Shown: positions 44,286 to 53,588 of the stretch, in pieces
Layout of the letters: every line of letters begins with the position of its first letter
Position numbering within the stretch: the first letter of the stretch is position 1
DNA from: Humitalea rosea
GTDB lineage: Bacteria > Pseudomonadota > Alphaproteobacteria > Acetobacterales > Acetobacteraceae
DNA: 64,000 bases
NCBI RefSeq assembly: GCF_003253705.1
Contig: NZ_QKYU01000015.1
Span: 80,609 to 144,608, forward strand
Direction: 5' to 3'
Notes under the pieces: generated by a model
Databases searched by the model: none
Seen by the model: the letters and a program-made list of their open reading frames with translations, nothing else
What the model was told of the DNA's origin: nothing
Position numbers and translations under genes: made by a program

Positions 44286-45335
44286 TTGCGATGGGTTGAA
44301 CCGCTGGGCCTGATGGATGGCCCGGCGGCCTTTGCCGCTGTCGGCGCGGGGCGCGCGCTGCCCCTGGCAGGTGGCCCCGCCGCCTTCTCCCTGATCCGGC
44401 TGATCGAGAACGGCGCCGTGCTCGGCATACTGGCCGCGACCGAGGCGCCCGCCGACTGGCTCGCCGCCGTCGATCGGCTGGCCGAGGCACCCGCCCCCTT
44501 CGCGGGCCTCGCCGCCACCCCCTGCCGCCCGCTGGTCATGGGCATCGTCAATGTCACCCCCGACAGCTTCTCCGATGGCGGGCTGCATGCCTCGCATGCG
44601 GCGGCGATCGCGGCCGGGCATGCCATGCTGGCGGCCGGTGCGGACCTGCTCGACATCGGCGGGGAAAGCACCCGCCCCGGCGCGGACCCCGTCACCGCAG
44701 CCGAGGAGTGCCGCCGCATCCTGCCGGTGGTCCGGGCCTTGGCCACCGCCGGCACGCTCAGCATCGACACCCGCAATGCCGCCACCATGGCGCTGGCGCT
44801 GGAGGCCGGGGCCGAGATCATCAATGACGTGACCGCGCTGCGGCATGACCCGGAGGCCCGGCGGGTGGTGGCCGAGGCGCGCGCCCCCGTGGTGCTGATG
44901 CATATGCCCACCACCGATCCGCGCAGCATGCAGGCGGCCGCCCGCTACGAGGACCCGGCGCTGGAGGTCGCGGAATACCTCGCCGGCCGGATCGCGGCGG
45001 CGGAGGCGGCGGGCATCCCCCGCGCCCGCATCGCCATCGACCCCGGCATCGGCTTCGGCAAGACCGCCGCGCATAACCTCGCGATCCTGGACCGGCTGCC
45101 GCTGCTGCTGGGGCTCGGCTGCGCCGTGCTGGTGGGCGCCAGCCGCAAGCGCTTCATCGGCACCCTTTCGGGCCAGGACGAGGCCGGGCGGCGTGGCCCC
45201 GGCAGCGTGGGCGCGGCGCTGGCGGCGGCGGCAAGGGGGGCCTCCATCCTGCGGGTGCATGATGTGGCGGAGACGGCACAGGCGCTGGCGGTATGGCGGG
45301 CCTGCGCGGCCGGAGGCGATCCCGGCCTGGCCTGA
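44286..45335 (+). CDS. folP: Dihydropteroate synthase FolP
   Basis: A 349-residue protein whose C-terminal 270 residues are a dihydropteroate synthase: VMGIVNVTPDSFSDGG (pterin loop), DLLDIGGESTRPGADPV, DVTAL and GASRKRFIGTL. An additional N-terminal segment of about 75 residues is typical of alphaproteobacterial forms. The only start before the core is TTG 44286 (a CTG at 44271 is less likely), 11 bases after ftsH. It makes 7,8-dihydropteroate in folate synthesis. Confidence 0.95.
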   Translation: MRWVEPLGLMDGPAAFAAVGAGRALPLAGGPAAFSLIRLIENGAVLGILAATEAPADWLAAVDRLAEAPAPFAGLAATPCRPLVMGIVNVTPDSFSDGGLHASHAAAIAAGHAMLAAGADLLDIGGESTRPGADPVTAAEECRRILPVVRALATAGTLSIDTRNAATMALALEAGAEIINDVTALRHDPEARRVVAEARAPVVLMHMPTTDPRSMQAAARYEDPALEVAEYLAGRIAAAEAAGIPRARIAIDPGIGFGKTAAHNLAILDRLPLLLGLGCAVLVGASRKRFIGTLSGQDEAGRRGPGSVGAALAAAARGASILRVHDVAETAQALAVWRACAAGGDPGLA

Positions 45336-45404
45336 ACCGCCCTGCCCATGGACGATGGCGCCCCGCACGGCGTAGGACTCCAACCCCAGAAAGGGAGCCG
45401 CGTC

Positions 45405-46775
45405 ATGCAGACCACCCGCCGCCTGTTCGGCACCGATGGCATTCGCGGCGTCGCCAATCGCGCGCCCATGGATGCCGCCACCGCCTTGACCCTCGGGCAG
45501 GCCGCCGGGCGCTTCTTCAACCGCGGCACCCATCGCCATCGGGTGGTGATCGGCAAGGACACGCGGCTCTCCGGCTACATGCTGGAACCGGCGCTGACGG
45601 CTGGGTTCGTGGGCGCGGGGATGGATGTGGTGCTGGTCGGCCCGCTGCCGACGCCGGCGATAGCACTGCTCACCCGGTCGCTGCGGGCGGATCTGGGGGT
45701 GATGATCTCCGCCTCCCACAATCCCTTCGAGGACAATGGGATCAAGCTCTTCGGCCCCGATGGGCTGAAGCTGACCGATGAGCAGGAGGCCGGGATCGAG
45801 GCGCTGATGGGCTCGGACCTCACCTGCGCGCTGGTGTCCGCCTCCCGCCTCGGCCGGGCGAGCCGGCTGGATGACGCGCCGGGCCGCTATATCGAGGCCG
45901 CCAAGGCCTCCTTCCCCAAGCGCCTGAGCCTGGAGAAGATGCGCATCGTGGTCGATTGCGCCCATGGCGCCGCCTACAAGGTCGCCCCCACCGTGCTGTG
46001 GGAGCTGGGGGCGGAGGTTGTGGCGGTCGGCACCGCGCCCGATGGCTTCAACATCAACAAGGATTGCGGCAGCACCGCCCCCCGGCGCCTCGCGGAGATG
46101 GTGATCGAGCGCCGCGCCGATCTCGGTATCGCGCTGGATGGGGATGCGGACCGGCTGGTGCTGGCCGATGAGAAGGGGCAGATCGTCGATGGCGACCAGA
46201 TCCTGGCCCTCGTCGGGCAGTCCTGGGCGAAGCAGGGGCGTCTTACCGGCGGCGCCGTGGTCGCGACGGTGATGAGCAACCTTGGGCTGGAACGCTACCT
46301 CGCGGCCGAGAACATCGGGCTGAAGCGGACCCGCGTCGGCGATCGCTACGTCAGCGAGCGGATGCGCGAGGACGGCTGCAATGTCGGCGGCGAGCAGTCC
46401 GGGCATCTGATCCTCTCCGATTTCGGCACCACCGGGGATGGGCTGGTCGCGGCCCTCCAGGTCCTGGCCGTGCTGGCCGAGGACGGCCGCCCGGCCAGCG
46501 AGACCTGCCGCCGGTTCGAGCCGCTGCCGCAGCGCCTGGTGAACGTGCGCCACTCCGGGGGATCGCCGCTCGCCGATCCCGTGGTCAAGGCCGCCATCGC
46601 CGCCGCCGAGGAGCGCCTGGGCAGCCGAGGCCGCGTGCTGATCCGCGCCAGCGGCACCGAGCCCGTAATCCGCGTGATGGCCGAGGCCGAGGACGAGGCC
46701 ATGGTCGAGGCCACCGTCGAGGAACTGGCCGCCACCATCCGCGCCCGCGCCGCGGTGCCCGAGCCCGCCGCGTGA
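45405..46775 (+). CDS. glmM: Phosphoglucosamine mutase GlmM
   Basis: A 456-residue enzyme of usual length. It starts [14 protein letters not shown] and carries the phosphoserine loop [15 protein letters not shown] (Ser104 is phosphorylated), the metal loop DGDADR and the C-terminal [14 protein letters not shown]. It converts glucosamine-6-phosphate to glucosamine-1-phosphate for peptidoglycan and LPS. ATG 45405 has AAAGGGAG upstream. Its stop overlaps the GTG of thiD (GTGA). Confidence 0.96.
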   Translation: MQTTRRLFGTDGIRGVANRAPMDAATALTLGQAAGRFFNRGTHRHRVVIGKDTRLSGYMLEPALTAGFVGAGMDVVLVGPLPTPAIALLTRSLRADLGVMISASHNPFEDNGIKLFGPDGLKLTDEQEAGIEALMGSDLTCALVSASRLGRASRLDDAPGRYIEAAKASFPKRLSLEKMRIVVDCAHGAAYKVAPTVLWELGAEVVAVGTAPDGFNINKDCGSTAPRRLAEMVIERRADLGIALDGDADRLVLADEKGQIVDGDQILALVGQSWAKQGRLTGGAVVATVMSNLGLERYLAAENIGLKRTRVGDRYVSERMREDGCNVGGEQSGHLILSDFGTTGDGLVAALQVLAVLAEDGRPASETCRRFEPLPQRLVNVRHSGGSPLADPVVKAAIAAAEERLGSRGRVLIRASGTEPVIRVMAEAEDEAMVEATVEELAATIRARAAVPEPAA

Positions 46776-47596
46776 GGGCGCCGCACCGGCTGCGCGGCCG
46801 GGTGCTGATCTGCGCCGGATCGGACAGCGGCGGCGGCGCCGGCATCCAGGCCGATATCAAGACCTGCACCGCCCTGGGCGCCTATGCCGCCACCGCCATC
46901 ACCGCGCTGACGGCGCAGGACACGCATGGCGTGCAGGGGGTGATCGGCGTGCCGCCGGATTTTATCCGCCTGCAGATGCGCATGGTGCTGCGCGACATCG
47001 GCGCGGATGCGATCAAGACCGGCATGCTGGCCGATGCCGCCACGATCGAGGCGGTCTGCGACGAGCTGGACACCGATGCCCGCGGCATCCCCGTGGTGGT
47101 CGATCCGGTGATGGTCGCCAAGGGCGGGCATCCGCTGCTGGCGGCCGAGGCGGTCGCGACCCTCACCGCCCGGCTGCTGCCCCATGCCGCCGTGCTGACC
47201 CCGAACATCCCCGAGGCCGAGGTTCTGGCCGGCATGGCCATCCCCGACCGCGCCGCGATGGCGGTGGCGGCCGGGCGCCTGCTGGCGCTGGGCGTGCCGG
47301 CGGTGCTGCTCAAGGGCGGGCATATGGCGGGGCCGGTGGTGGTCGATCTGCTGGCCACGCGGGAGGGCATCGAAAGCTTCGAGAGCGCCCGCATCGACTC
47401 GACCAATACCCATGGCACCGGCTGCACCCTCGCCTCGGCGGTGGCGGCTGGGCTGGCCCAGGGGATGCCGCTGCGGGCGGCGGTGATCCGGGCGCGCGCC
47501 TATGTGCTGGCGGCGATCGCCGCGGCGCCGGGGTTTGGCGGCGGACATGGGCCGCTCGACCACACGATCACGATGGACCCGGGGAGCCTGTTCTGA
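46772..47596 (+). CDS. thiD: Hydroxymethylpyrimidine/phosphomethylpyrimidine kinase ThiD
   Basis: A 274-residue ribokinase-fold enzyme: [18 protein letters not shown] at the N-terminus, [21 protein letters not shown] and the catalytic [16 protein letters not shown] near residue 210. It phosphorylates HMP and HMP-phosphate for thiamine synthesis. It starts at GTG 46772, overlapping glmM, and ends in a TGATG overlap with the PhzF-like gene. No TPP riboswitch is present, since the gene is internal to an operon. Confidence 0.94.
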   Translation: MRAPHRLRGRVLICAGSDSGGGAGIQADIKTCTALGAYAATAITALTAQDTHGVQGVIGVPPDFIRLQMRMVLRDIGADAIKTGMLADAATIEAVCDELDTDARGIPVVVDPVMVAKGGHPLLAAEAVATLTARLLPHAAVLTPNIPEAEVLAGMAIPDRAAMAVAAGRLLALGVPAVLLKGGHMAGPVVVDLLATREGIESFESARIDSTNTHGTGCTLASAVAAGLAQGMPLRAAVIRARAYVLAAIAAAPGFGGGHGPLDHTITMDPGSLF

Positions 47597-48429
47597 TGCG
47601 CCTGCCCTACTACGTGGTCGATGCCTTCGCGACCCGTGCCTTCGAGGGCAATCCCGCCGCCGTCGTGCCGCTGGCCGAACCGCTGGCCGATGCGGTCATG
47701 CAGGCGATGGCGGCCGAGCATAACCTCTCCGAAACCGCCTTCGTGATGCGGGAGGGGGCGGGGTGGCATTTGCGCTGGTTCACCTCGGCGGTCGAGGTCG
47801 AGATGTGCGGCCATGCCACCCTCGCCACCGCCTTCGTGCTGGCCGAGATGCTCGGCGAGACCGCTCCCTTCGCCTTCCGCACCCTCTCCGGCGAATTGCG
47901 GGTGGCGCGGGAGGACGGGCGCTATGTGCTCGACTTTCCCGCCAACCCGCCGGTCCGCGCGGTGCCGCCGCCCGGCCTTGCGGCGGCCCTCGGCGGCCCC
48001 GAGCCGCTGGAGGTCTGGAAGGCGCGGGACTGGCTGGCGCTCTACCCCGATGCCGCCACCGTGCGGGCGCTGCGCCCCGACCATGCCGCCATCGCAGCCC
48101 TGCCCGATGGCGGGGTGACGCCGGAGGGCAAGCCCCTGCCCGCCCCCGGCCTCGCCCGGGTGATCGCGACGGCACCGGGAGAGCCCGGCTTCGACACCGC
48201 CTCGCGCTATTTCGCGATCAAGGCCGGCACCGCCGAGGACCCGGTCACCGGCACCGCCCATACCCAGCTTGTGCCGTTCTGGGCGGCACGCCTCGGCAAG
48301 AGCAGCCTCGTCTGCCGCCAGGTCAGCTCTCGCGGCGGCACGCTGTGGTGCGAGCTGGACGGGCCGCGGCTGCGCATGGCGGGGAGTGCCGTGCTCTATG
48401 CCAAGGGTGAGGTCTTGCTGCCCTTCTGA
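47596..48429 (+). CDS. PhzF family isomerase-like protein
   Basis: A 277-residue PhzF-fold protein: FATRAFEGNPAAVVPLAE at the N-terminus, a Glu46 in HNLSETAFV that fits the catalytic acid of PhzF, FTSAVEVEMCGHATLATAFVL, and the second-half DPVTGTAHTQLVPFWA. Members catalyse isomerisations or are of unknown function. No phenazine genes are nearby, so phenazine synthesis is unlikely. The start overlaps the thiD stop (TGATG). Confidence 0.88.
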   Translation: MRLPYYVVDAFATRAFEGNPAAVVPLAEPLADAVMQAMAAEHNLSETAFVMREGAGWHLRWFTSAVEVEMCGHATLATAFVLAEMLGETAPFAFRTLSGELRVAREDGRYVLDFPANPPVRAVPPPGLAAALGGPEPLEVWKARDWLALYPDAATVRALRPDHAAIAALPDGGVTPEGKPLPAPGLARVIATAPGEPGFDTASRYFAIKAGTAEDPVTGTAHTQLVPFWAARLGKSSLVCRQVSSRGGTLWCELDGPRLRMAGSAVLYAKGEVLLPF

Positions 48430-48450
48430 GCCGGGGCTAACCCGCTCGCC

Positions 48451-49599
48451 ATGCCCAAGCCCCTTTCCCGCCCCGCCAATCCCTGCTTCTCCTCCGGCCC
48501 CTGCGCCAAGCGGCCGGGCTGGTCGCTGGCCGGGCTGGATACGGCGATGCTCGGCCGCAGCCATCGCGCCGCCCCCGCCCGCGCGCGGCTGGCCGAGGTG
48601 ATCGAGCGCTCCAAGGCCGTGCTGGGGATGCCGGAGGGCTGGCGGCTCGGGATCGTGCCGGCCTCGGACACCGGGGCGGTCGAGATGGCGCTATGGAGCC
48701 TGCTCGGGCCGCGCCCGGTCGATGTCGTGGCCTTCGAATCCTTCGGCGAGACCTGGGCCGCCGATATCCTGAAGCATCTGCGCCTGCCGGCTCGCCGCTT
48801 CGCCTGCGCCTATGGCGAACTGCCCGACCTCGCCGCCGTCGATTGGGCGCATGATGTCGTCTTCCCCTGGAACGGCACCACCAGCGGCGTGCGCATCCCG
48901 AATGGCGACTGGATCGCACCGGACCGCGAGGGGCTCGCGATCTGCGACGCGACCTCGGCCGCCTTCGCCATGGCGCTGCCCTGGGACCGCTTGGATGTCG
49001 TCACCTGGTCCTGGCAGAAGGTTCTGGGCGGCGAGGCGGCGCATGGGATGCTGGCGCTCTCGCCCCGCGCGGTCGAACGGCTGACCACCCACACCCCCGC
49101 CTGGCCGCTGCCGAAGATTTTCCGGCTGACCAGCGGGGCCAAGCTGATCGAGGGCATTTTCGCGGGCGACACCATCAACACGCCTTCGATGCTCTGCGTC
49201 GAGGATGCGCTGGACGGCTTGCGCTGGGCCGAGGCGGTGGGTGGCGTGCCCGGGCTGGTGGCGCGGTCGGAGGCCAATCTCGCCACCATCGCCGCCTGGA
49301 TCGCCGCGCCCGGCTCCGGTTTCGGTTTTTTGGCGAGGACGCCCCTGGCCTCGATCTCGCCGACCTCGATCTGCATCGCCCCCACCACCCCGGGGTTCCG
49401 GGCGCTGATGCCCGAGGCCCAGGCGGGCGTCATCAAGCGGATGGCGGCGCTACTGGAGGCGGAACACGTCGCCTATGACATCGCCGGCTATCGCGACGCC
49501 CCGCCCAGCCTGCGCATCTGGGGCGGCGCCACGGTGGAGACTACGGACATCGCCGCCCTCCTACCCTGGCTGGACTGGGCCCTCACCAAAGCCGCTTAG
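48451..49599 (+). CDS. serC: Phosphoserine aminotransferase SerC
   Basis: A 382-residue class V PLP aminotransferase of the Methanosarcina/alphaproteobacterial type: [14 protein letters not shown] at the N-terminus, [13 protein letters not shown], the PLP lysine Lys190 in [13 protein letters not shown], and [15 protein letters not shown]. It converts 3-phosphohydroxypyruvate to phosphoserine. It begins 21 bases after the PhzF-like gene. Downstream, the double-hairpin repeat separates it from the convergent RraA-like gene. SerA and SerB are not in the window. Confidence 0.93.
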   Translation: MPKPLSRPANPCFSSGPCAKRPGWSLAGLDTAMLGRSHRAAPARARLAEVIERSKAVLGMPEGWRLGIVPASDTGAVEMALWSLLGPRPVDVVAFESFGETWAADILKHLRLPARRFACAYGELPDLAAVDWAHDVVFPWNGTTSGVRIPNGDWIAPDREGLAICDATSAAFAMALPWDRLDVVTWSWQKVLGGEAAHGMLALSPRAVERLTTHTPAWPLPKIFRLTSGAKLIEGIFAGDTINTPSMLCVEDALDGLRWAEAVGGVPGLVARSEANLATIAAWIAAPGSGFGFLARTPLASISPTSICIAPTTPGFRALMPEAQAGVIKRMAALLEAEHVAYDIAGYRDAPPSLRIWGGATVETTDIAALLPWLDWALTKAA

Positions 49600-49603
49600 C
49601 GGA

Positions 49604-49664
49604 GGGTCCAGGGAACTCTCAGTTCCCTGGTGGGAGGGTGCGGGAGGGCGACGCCCTCCTGCCC
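49604..49664. repeat. Double-hairpin intergenic repeat, copy A (also likely terminator)
   Basis: Two stem-loops in tandem: CCAGGGAACT/AGTTCCCTGG (49608-49630, 3-base loop) and GGAGGGCG/CGCCCTCC (49643-49659), with a TGGGAGGGTG spacer and a TTTT run after the second on the plus strand. The reverse complement matches the element at 56678-56729 closely. It lies between the convergent serC and RraA-like genes and can end both transcripts. Confidence 0.7.
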
Positions 49665-49667
49665 TTT

Positions 49668-50342
49668 TCACACCCGCGTCACGCTCCGCCCCACCAGGAT
49701 CGCCCCCACCCAGCTACGATCCGAGCGCCGCTCGTCGATCGCCTGCATCATCTCCGCCTCCTTCAGCGAATGCGCCTCGGCCGCGATGACCGCGGCCTCG
49801 GCATCCTCGCGCGGGATCACCACGACGCCATCCTCATCCGCCGCGATCAGATCGCCCGGCATCACCACGAGCCCGCCGCAGGACACCGGATAGCCGATCT
49901 CGCCCGGGCCATCCTTGTAGGGGCCGGCCGGCGTGGCGCCGCGCGCCCATACGCCGAGGTCGAGCTTGGCCAGCCCCGCGACATCGCGGATCGCGCCATC
50001 GACGATGATCGCGCCGATGCCCAGGCTCTCGGCGTAGCGGCCCATGATGTCGCCCATGATCGCGGTGCCCATGTCGCCGCCGGCATCGCAGACGATCACA
50101 TCGCCCGGCTGCGCCAGGTCCAGCGCCTCATGCAGCATCAGGTTGTCGCCGGCCCGCGCACGCACGGTGAAGGCGGGGCCGGCGAAGGTCTTGCGGCCGC
50201 CATAGGCGAGGAAGCCGCCGCGCATCGCCTGCATGCGATTGACCACATCGCCGATATTCGCCGCGGGCACCGCCGCCGCGCGCCGCGCGAGCGCCGCATC
50301 GACGCGGGTGAAGTTGGATCTGATCCGGAATCCGACGGTCAT
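49668..50342 (-). CDS. RraA-like aldolase/decarboxylase family protein (second copy)
   Basis: A 224-residue RraA-fold protein with GDVIVCDAGGDMGTAIMGDIM, VDGAIRD (Arg-Asp pair as in active HMG/CHA aldolases) and AADEDGVVVIPRED at the C-terminus. The intact VDGxxRD makes aldolase or oxaloacetate-decarboxylase activity more plausible than for the paralogue at 7293. ATG 50342 has GCAGGAGCC upstream. It is the third gene of the LacI-linked unit with two Bug receptors, suggesting degradation of a hydroxy-oxo-dicarboxylate. Confidence 0.88.
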   Translation of the reverse strand: MTVGFRIRSNFTRVDAALARRAAAVPAANIGDVVNRMQAMRGGFLAYGGRKTFAGPAFTVRARAGDNLMLHEALDLAQPGDVIVCDAGGDMGTAIMGDIMGRYAESLGIGAIIVDGAIRDVAGLAKLDLGVWARGATPAGPYKDGPGEIGYPVSCGGLVVMPGDLIAADEDGVVVIPREDAEAAVIAAEAHSLKEAEMMQAIDERRSDRSWVGAILVGRSVTRV

Positions 50343-50356
50343 GGGCTGGCTCCTGC

Positions 50357-51325
50357 TTAATTGGCGGTGATGTTCGCGCTGCGCACGAAATTGGTCCAAG
50401 TGACGATCTCGGACCGGACGTAGGCCGCGAATTCCTCAGGCCCGGCATAGAAGGGCTCGTTGCCGAGGGTATCGAAGCGCGCCAGCAGATCGGGGTCCCG
50501 CAACGCCACGCGCAACGCGGTGTCGAGCCGGGCGACGATGGCCGCAGGCGTGCCGGCGGGCGCGAAGACGCCGCTCCAGGTCCCCATCTCGAAGCCGGGC
50601 AGCGTCTCGGCCACCGCCGGCACATCGGGCATCGAGGGCCTCCGGCTCGGCGCGCAGGTCGCGAGCAGCCGCACCGTGCCCTGCCGCGCCTGCGGCAGCG
50701 CCGAGGTCGAGGTGTCGAACATCATCTGGATCTCGTTGGAGATCAGCGCCGTCGTCGCCGGCGAGGTGCTGCGGAAGGGCACCTGCAACACGTCGATGCC
50801 CGCCTGGGCCTTGAACATCTCCCCGGCCAGATGGCTGGAGGTGCCGTTGCCGCCATGGCCATAGGCGAGTGCCCCCGGCCGTGCCTTGGCCAGCGCGATC
50901 AACTCGGCGACGTTCTGCGCCGGCACGGCCGGGTTCACCACCAGCACGTTGTAGCCGGTGGAGACGCGGGCGATCGGGGCGAAATCCTTGACCGGATCGT
51001 AGCTCAGCCGCGCGCCGTACATCGGCACGTTGACGGCATGGGTGGTGATCGAGGCCATGATGATGGTGTAGCCATCCGGCGCGGCGCGGGCCGCGGCCTC
51101 GCTGCCGATGATGCCCGAGGCGCCGGCGCGGTTCTCGATCACCACGGGCTGGCCAAGCTCGGTCTGCAGCCGGGCGCCGATGATCCGGGCCAGCACGTCG
51201 GTCGCACCGCCGGGTGCGAAGGGGACGATCATGCGGATCGGCCGGGTCGGCCAGGATTGCGCCGATGCCGGGCGCGCGGCGGCGCCAAGGGCCGCCAGGG
51301 TCAGCGCACGCCGAGAGATATGCAT
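50357..51325 (-). CDS. Bug-type tripartite tricarboxylate receptor
   Basis: A 322-residue receptor with signal MHISRRALTLAALGAAARPASA and mature start SWPTRPIRMIVPFAPGGATD. The family loop LGQPVVIENRAGASG is clear. ATG 51325 has a perfect AGGAGG seven bases upstream; the frame upstream is not supported. No TctA/TctB membrane genes are in the window. It is 11 bases downstream of the next Bug gene. Confidence 0.92.
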   Translation of the reverse strand: MHISRRALTLAALGAAARPASAQSWPTRPIRMIVPFAPGGATDVLARIIGARLQTELGQPVVIENRAGASGIIGSEAAARAAPDGYTIIMASITTHAVNVPMYGARLSYDPVKDFAPIARVSTGYNVLVVNPAVPAQNVAELIALAKARPGALAYGHGGNGTSSHLAGEMFKAQAGIDVLQVPFRSTSPATTALISNEIQMMFDTSTSALPQARQGTVRLLATCAPSRRPSMPDVPAVAETLPGFEMGTWSGVFAPAGTPAAIVARLDTALRVALRDPDLLARFDTLGNEPFYAGPEEFAAYVRSEIVTWTNFVRSANITAN

Positions 51326-51336
51326 GGTGTTGCCTC

Positions 51337-52299
51337 CTATTCGCGCCAGGGGCGGCGCTGCCACAACGCGCGCAGCTTGCGGTCATCCTCAAGGAAGACG
51401 CGCTGCTGCTCCTCCCCGCTCATCACCCGCAGCGGCAGGGACAGCCGCGCCGCCTCCTGCAACCAGGCGGGATCGGCCAGCGCCTCGGCGAAGGCGGTGC
51501 GGAAGCGGTCGCGCAAGGCGGCCGGCATGCCGGGCGGGCCGATCACGCCGCGGGTCGAGCCCGCCACCATGTCGATGCCCTGCTCGCGGAAGGTGGGCGC
51601 ATCCGGCGCCATCTCCAGCCGCTGCTCGCTGGCCTGCCCCAGCAGACGCAGGCTGCCCTGCCGCGCGAGGCCGATGCCCTCGCTGACATTGAAGGAGCCG
51701 GCGGCAAGATCGCCCGACAGCACGCCCGAGACGATCGGCGGCGTGCCGGAATAGGGGATATGGCTGAACTCGGTGCCGGTCGCCGCCTGCAAGGCCAGGA
51801 TCAGCAGATGGTCGTCGGTGCCGATGCCGGCGCTGCCGATGGTGACCTCCCCCGGCCGCCGCTTCGCATCGGCGACCAGATCCCCAAGGCTGCGATAGGG
51901 CGAGGCGGCGCGCACGAAGAGCCCACCCGGATCATCGACGACATTGGCGATGAAGGTGAGATCCTGCACCCGGTAACGCACCTGGCGCTCGATCGGCAAG
52001 GTGACGAGGTTGGGCGTCTGCGCCACGCCGATGGTGTAGCCATCGGGATCGGCCAAAGCGACGCCCTCGAAGGCGAGCTGGCCGGAGGCGCTGGGCCGGT
52101 TGACGATGACCATGGTCGCATTGCCGAGCCTGGGCGCCACGAAGGGGACGAGGGCGCGGGCATAGGTGTCCATGCCGCCGCCGGCCGGGCCCGGGCACAG
52201 GATCTGGATGGGCCGTTCGGGCCAGGCGGCGCGCGCGATGCGCGGGGCCGCCATGGTCGAAGCCAGCCCAAGCAGGGCCAGGGTTCGGCGTTGCAGCAT
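51337..52299 (-). CDS. Bug-type tripartite tricarboxylate receptor
   Basis: A 320-residue receptor with signal MLQRRTLALLGLASTMAAPR and mature start AWPERPIQILCPGPAGGGMDTYAR. The second loop is GNATMVIVNRPSASG, more divergent than in the other Bug proteins, so it may bind a different ligand. ATG 52299 has GGAGGAT upstream. It is first of the minus unit 52299-49668 and lies beside the lacI-type gene. Confidence 0.88.
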   Translation of the reverse strand: MLQRRTLALLGLASTMAAPRIARAAWPERPIQILCPGPAGGGMDTYARALVPFVAPRLGNATMVIVNRPSASGQLAFEGVALADPDGYTIGVAQTPNLVTLPIERQVRYRVQDLTFIANVVDDPGGLFVRAASPYRSLGDLVADAKRRPGEVTIGSAGIGTDDHLLILALQAATGTEFSHIPYSGTPPIVSGVLSGDLAAGSFNVSEGIGLARQGSLRLLGQASEQRLEMAPDAPTFREQGIDMVAGSTRGVIGPPGMPAALRDRFRTAFAEALADPAWLQEAARLSLPLRVMSGEEQQRVFLEDDRKLRALWQRRPWRE

Positions 52300-52352
52300 G
52301 GGTATCCTCCATCGCGCCCGATCTTTTGCAGGCGTCATCGCGATGCTCTCAC

Positions 52353-52364
52353 TGGATCGATCCA
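52353..52364. promoter_or_regulatory. Palindromic operator near the Bug gene (likely LacI-type site)
   Basis: TGGATCGATCCA is a perfect 12-bp palindrome with the central CG typical of LacI-family operators. It lies 54 bases upstream of the Bug gene start at 52299. A near-identical site lies 69 bp away (centre to centre), close to the lacI-type gene. Confidence 0.6.
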
Positions 52365-52421
52365 ATTGGCAAGAGGCGAGCAGCACTTGCGCTTCTCGTT
52401 GTCCTCCGCCCGGCTAGTGCC

Positions 52422-52433
52422 TAGATCGATCCA
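52422..52433. promoter_or_regulatory. Second palindromic operator, before the lacI-type gene
   Basis: TAGATCGATCCA differs from the first palindrome at one position (A for G). It ends 20 bases before the lacI-type ATG (52453). It would allow autoregulation and, with the first site, repression loops. Confidence 0.55.
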
Positions 52434-52452
52434 ACGACCTCTCGGAGTCTGG

Positions 52453-53481
52453 ATGACCGCCGCCGCCCCGACCACGCTGACCGATGTCGCCCGCCACGCC
52501 GGCGTGTCGCGGGCCACCGTCTCGCTGGTGCTGCGCGGCAGCCCGCTGGTCGCGGCGGGGACGCAGCTTCGGGTGCGGGAGGCGGTGGCGGCGGTCGGCT
52601 ATGTCTACAATCGCGGGGCCGCGACCATGCGCGGCACCGGCACCAAGACCGTGGGGTTGCTCGTCACCGAGATCGACAACCCCTTCTTCGCCGAACTCAC
52701 CGCCGGCGCCAGCGCGGCACTGGATATCGCCGGCTACATCCCCTTCCTCGCCACCACCGAGGAATCGGCGGCGCGGCAGGATCGCGCGGTGCAGCGGCTG
52801 CGCGAGCACCATGTCGATGGGCTGATCCTCTGCCCCTCGATGGAGACGCGCCCGGCCTGGATCGCCGGGCTGGCCGAGCGCGGCGTGCGGCTGGTGCAGG
52901 TGATGCGCTTCGTGAAGGACAGCATCGGCGATTTCGCGGGGCCGGCGAATGAGGCGGGGATGGAGGCGCTGACCGAGCATCTGATCCGCCTCGGCCATCG
53001 CCGCATCGCCTTCGCCGGGGCGGCGGTGATGCATTCGGGGCTGCGCCAGCGGGTGGCGGGGGTGCGCGCGGCGCTGCGCCGCCATGGGCTGCCCGCGCCG
53101 CTGGTCCTGCGCACGCCGGCGACCCGCGCGGGCGGGGCGGAGGCCGCCGTCCGGCTTTGCGCGATGCCCGAGCGGCCGAGTGCCCTGATGTGCTGCAACG
53201 ACGTGGTGGCCTTCGGCGCGATGCAGGCGCTGCGTGAGCGCGGCCTCGGGATCGGCCGGGATATCGCGGTGACCGGCGTGGGCGATGTGCCGGAGGCCGC
53301 CGCCTGCCTGCCCGGGCTGACCACGCTGGCCACCAACCCGCGCGGTATCGGGCGGGAGGCGGTGCGGCTGCTGCTGCGCCGCATCGCCGATCCCAAGGCC
53401 GCGCCGGAGCATGTCGCCCTGCCGGTGCGGCTGGTGGTGCGCGGCTCCACCGGCGGGGGCAACCGTTCAGGAGAGCTGTGA
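52453..53481 (+). CDS. LacI-family transcriptional regulator
   Basis: A 342-residue regulator with an N-terminal helix-turn-helix TLTDVARHAGVSRATVSLVLRG (about residues 8-29), hinge region VGYVYNRGAATMRG and a periplasmic-binding-like effector domain starting TVGLLVTEIDNPFF. The DNA-binding part fits the two GATCGATC palindromes in the 153-base divergent region. It probably represses the Bug/RraA unit and itself. Effector likely is the imported carboxylate. The TGA overlaps an ATG of a short methyltransferase-like reading frame. Confidence 0.92.
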   Translation: MTAAAPTTLTDVARHAGVSRATVSLVLRGSPLVAAGTQLRVREAVAAVGYVYNRGAATMRGTGTKTVGLLVTEIDNPFFAELTAGASAALDIAGYIPFLATTEESAARQDRAVQRLREHHVDGLILCPSMETRPAWIAGLAERGVRLVQVMRFVKDSIGDFAGPANEAGMEALTEHLIRLGHRRIAFAGAAVMHSGLRQRVAGVRAALRRHGLPAPLVLRTPATRAGGAEAAVRLCAMPERPSALMCCNDVVAFGAMQALRERGLGIGRDIAVTGVGDVPEAAACLPGLTTLATNPRGIGREAVRLLLRRIADPKAAPEHVALPVRLVVRGSTGGGNRSGEL

Positions 53482-53587
53482 TGGCCAGTGACGGATGGCA
53501 GGACTCCGCCTCGGCCTGGATCGAGGAGCAAGGCGCGCTTGGCCGAGACCCCAGGGCGGTTGACGTGAGCGCAGGCGCAGGCAAGCC
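53481..53587 (+). pseudogene. 5' remnant of a class I methyltransferase gene
   Basis: From ATG 53481, overlapping the lacI-type stop (TGATG) with AGGAGA upstream, about 18 codons read ASDGWQDSASAWIEEQG. This matches the N-terminus of SAM-dependent methyltransferases in the family starting DGWxDSAxAWIxExGE. The match then stops, with no SAM motif I beyond a weak AVDVSAGAGK. The frame continues antisense through the lipoprotein gene. This looks like a gene that lost all but its first codons. Confidence rests on remembered similarity. Confidence 0.45.
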
Positions 53588-53588
53588 G

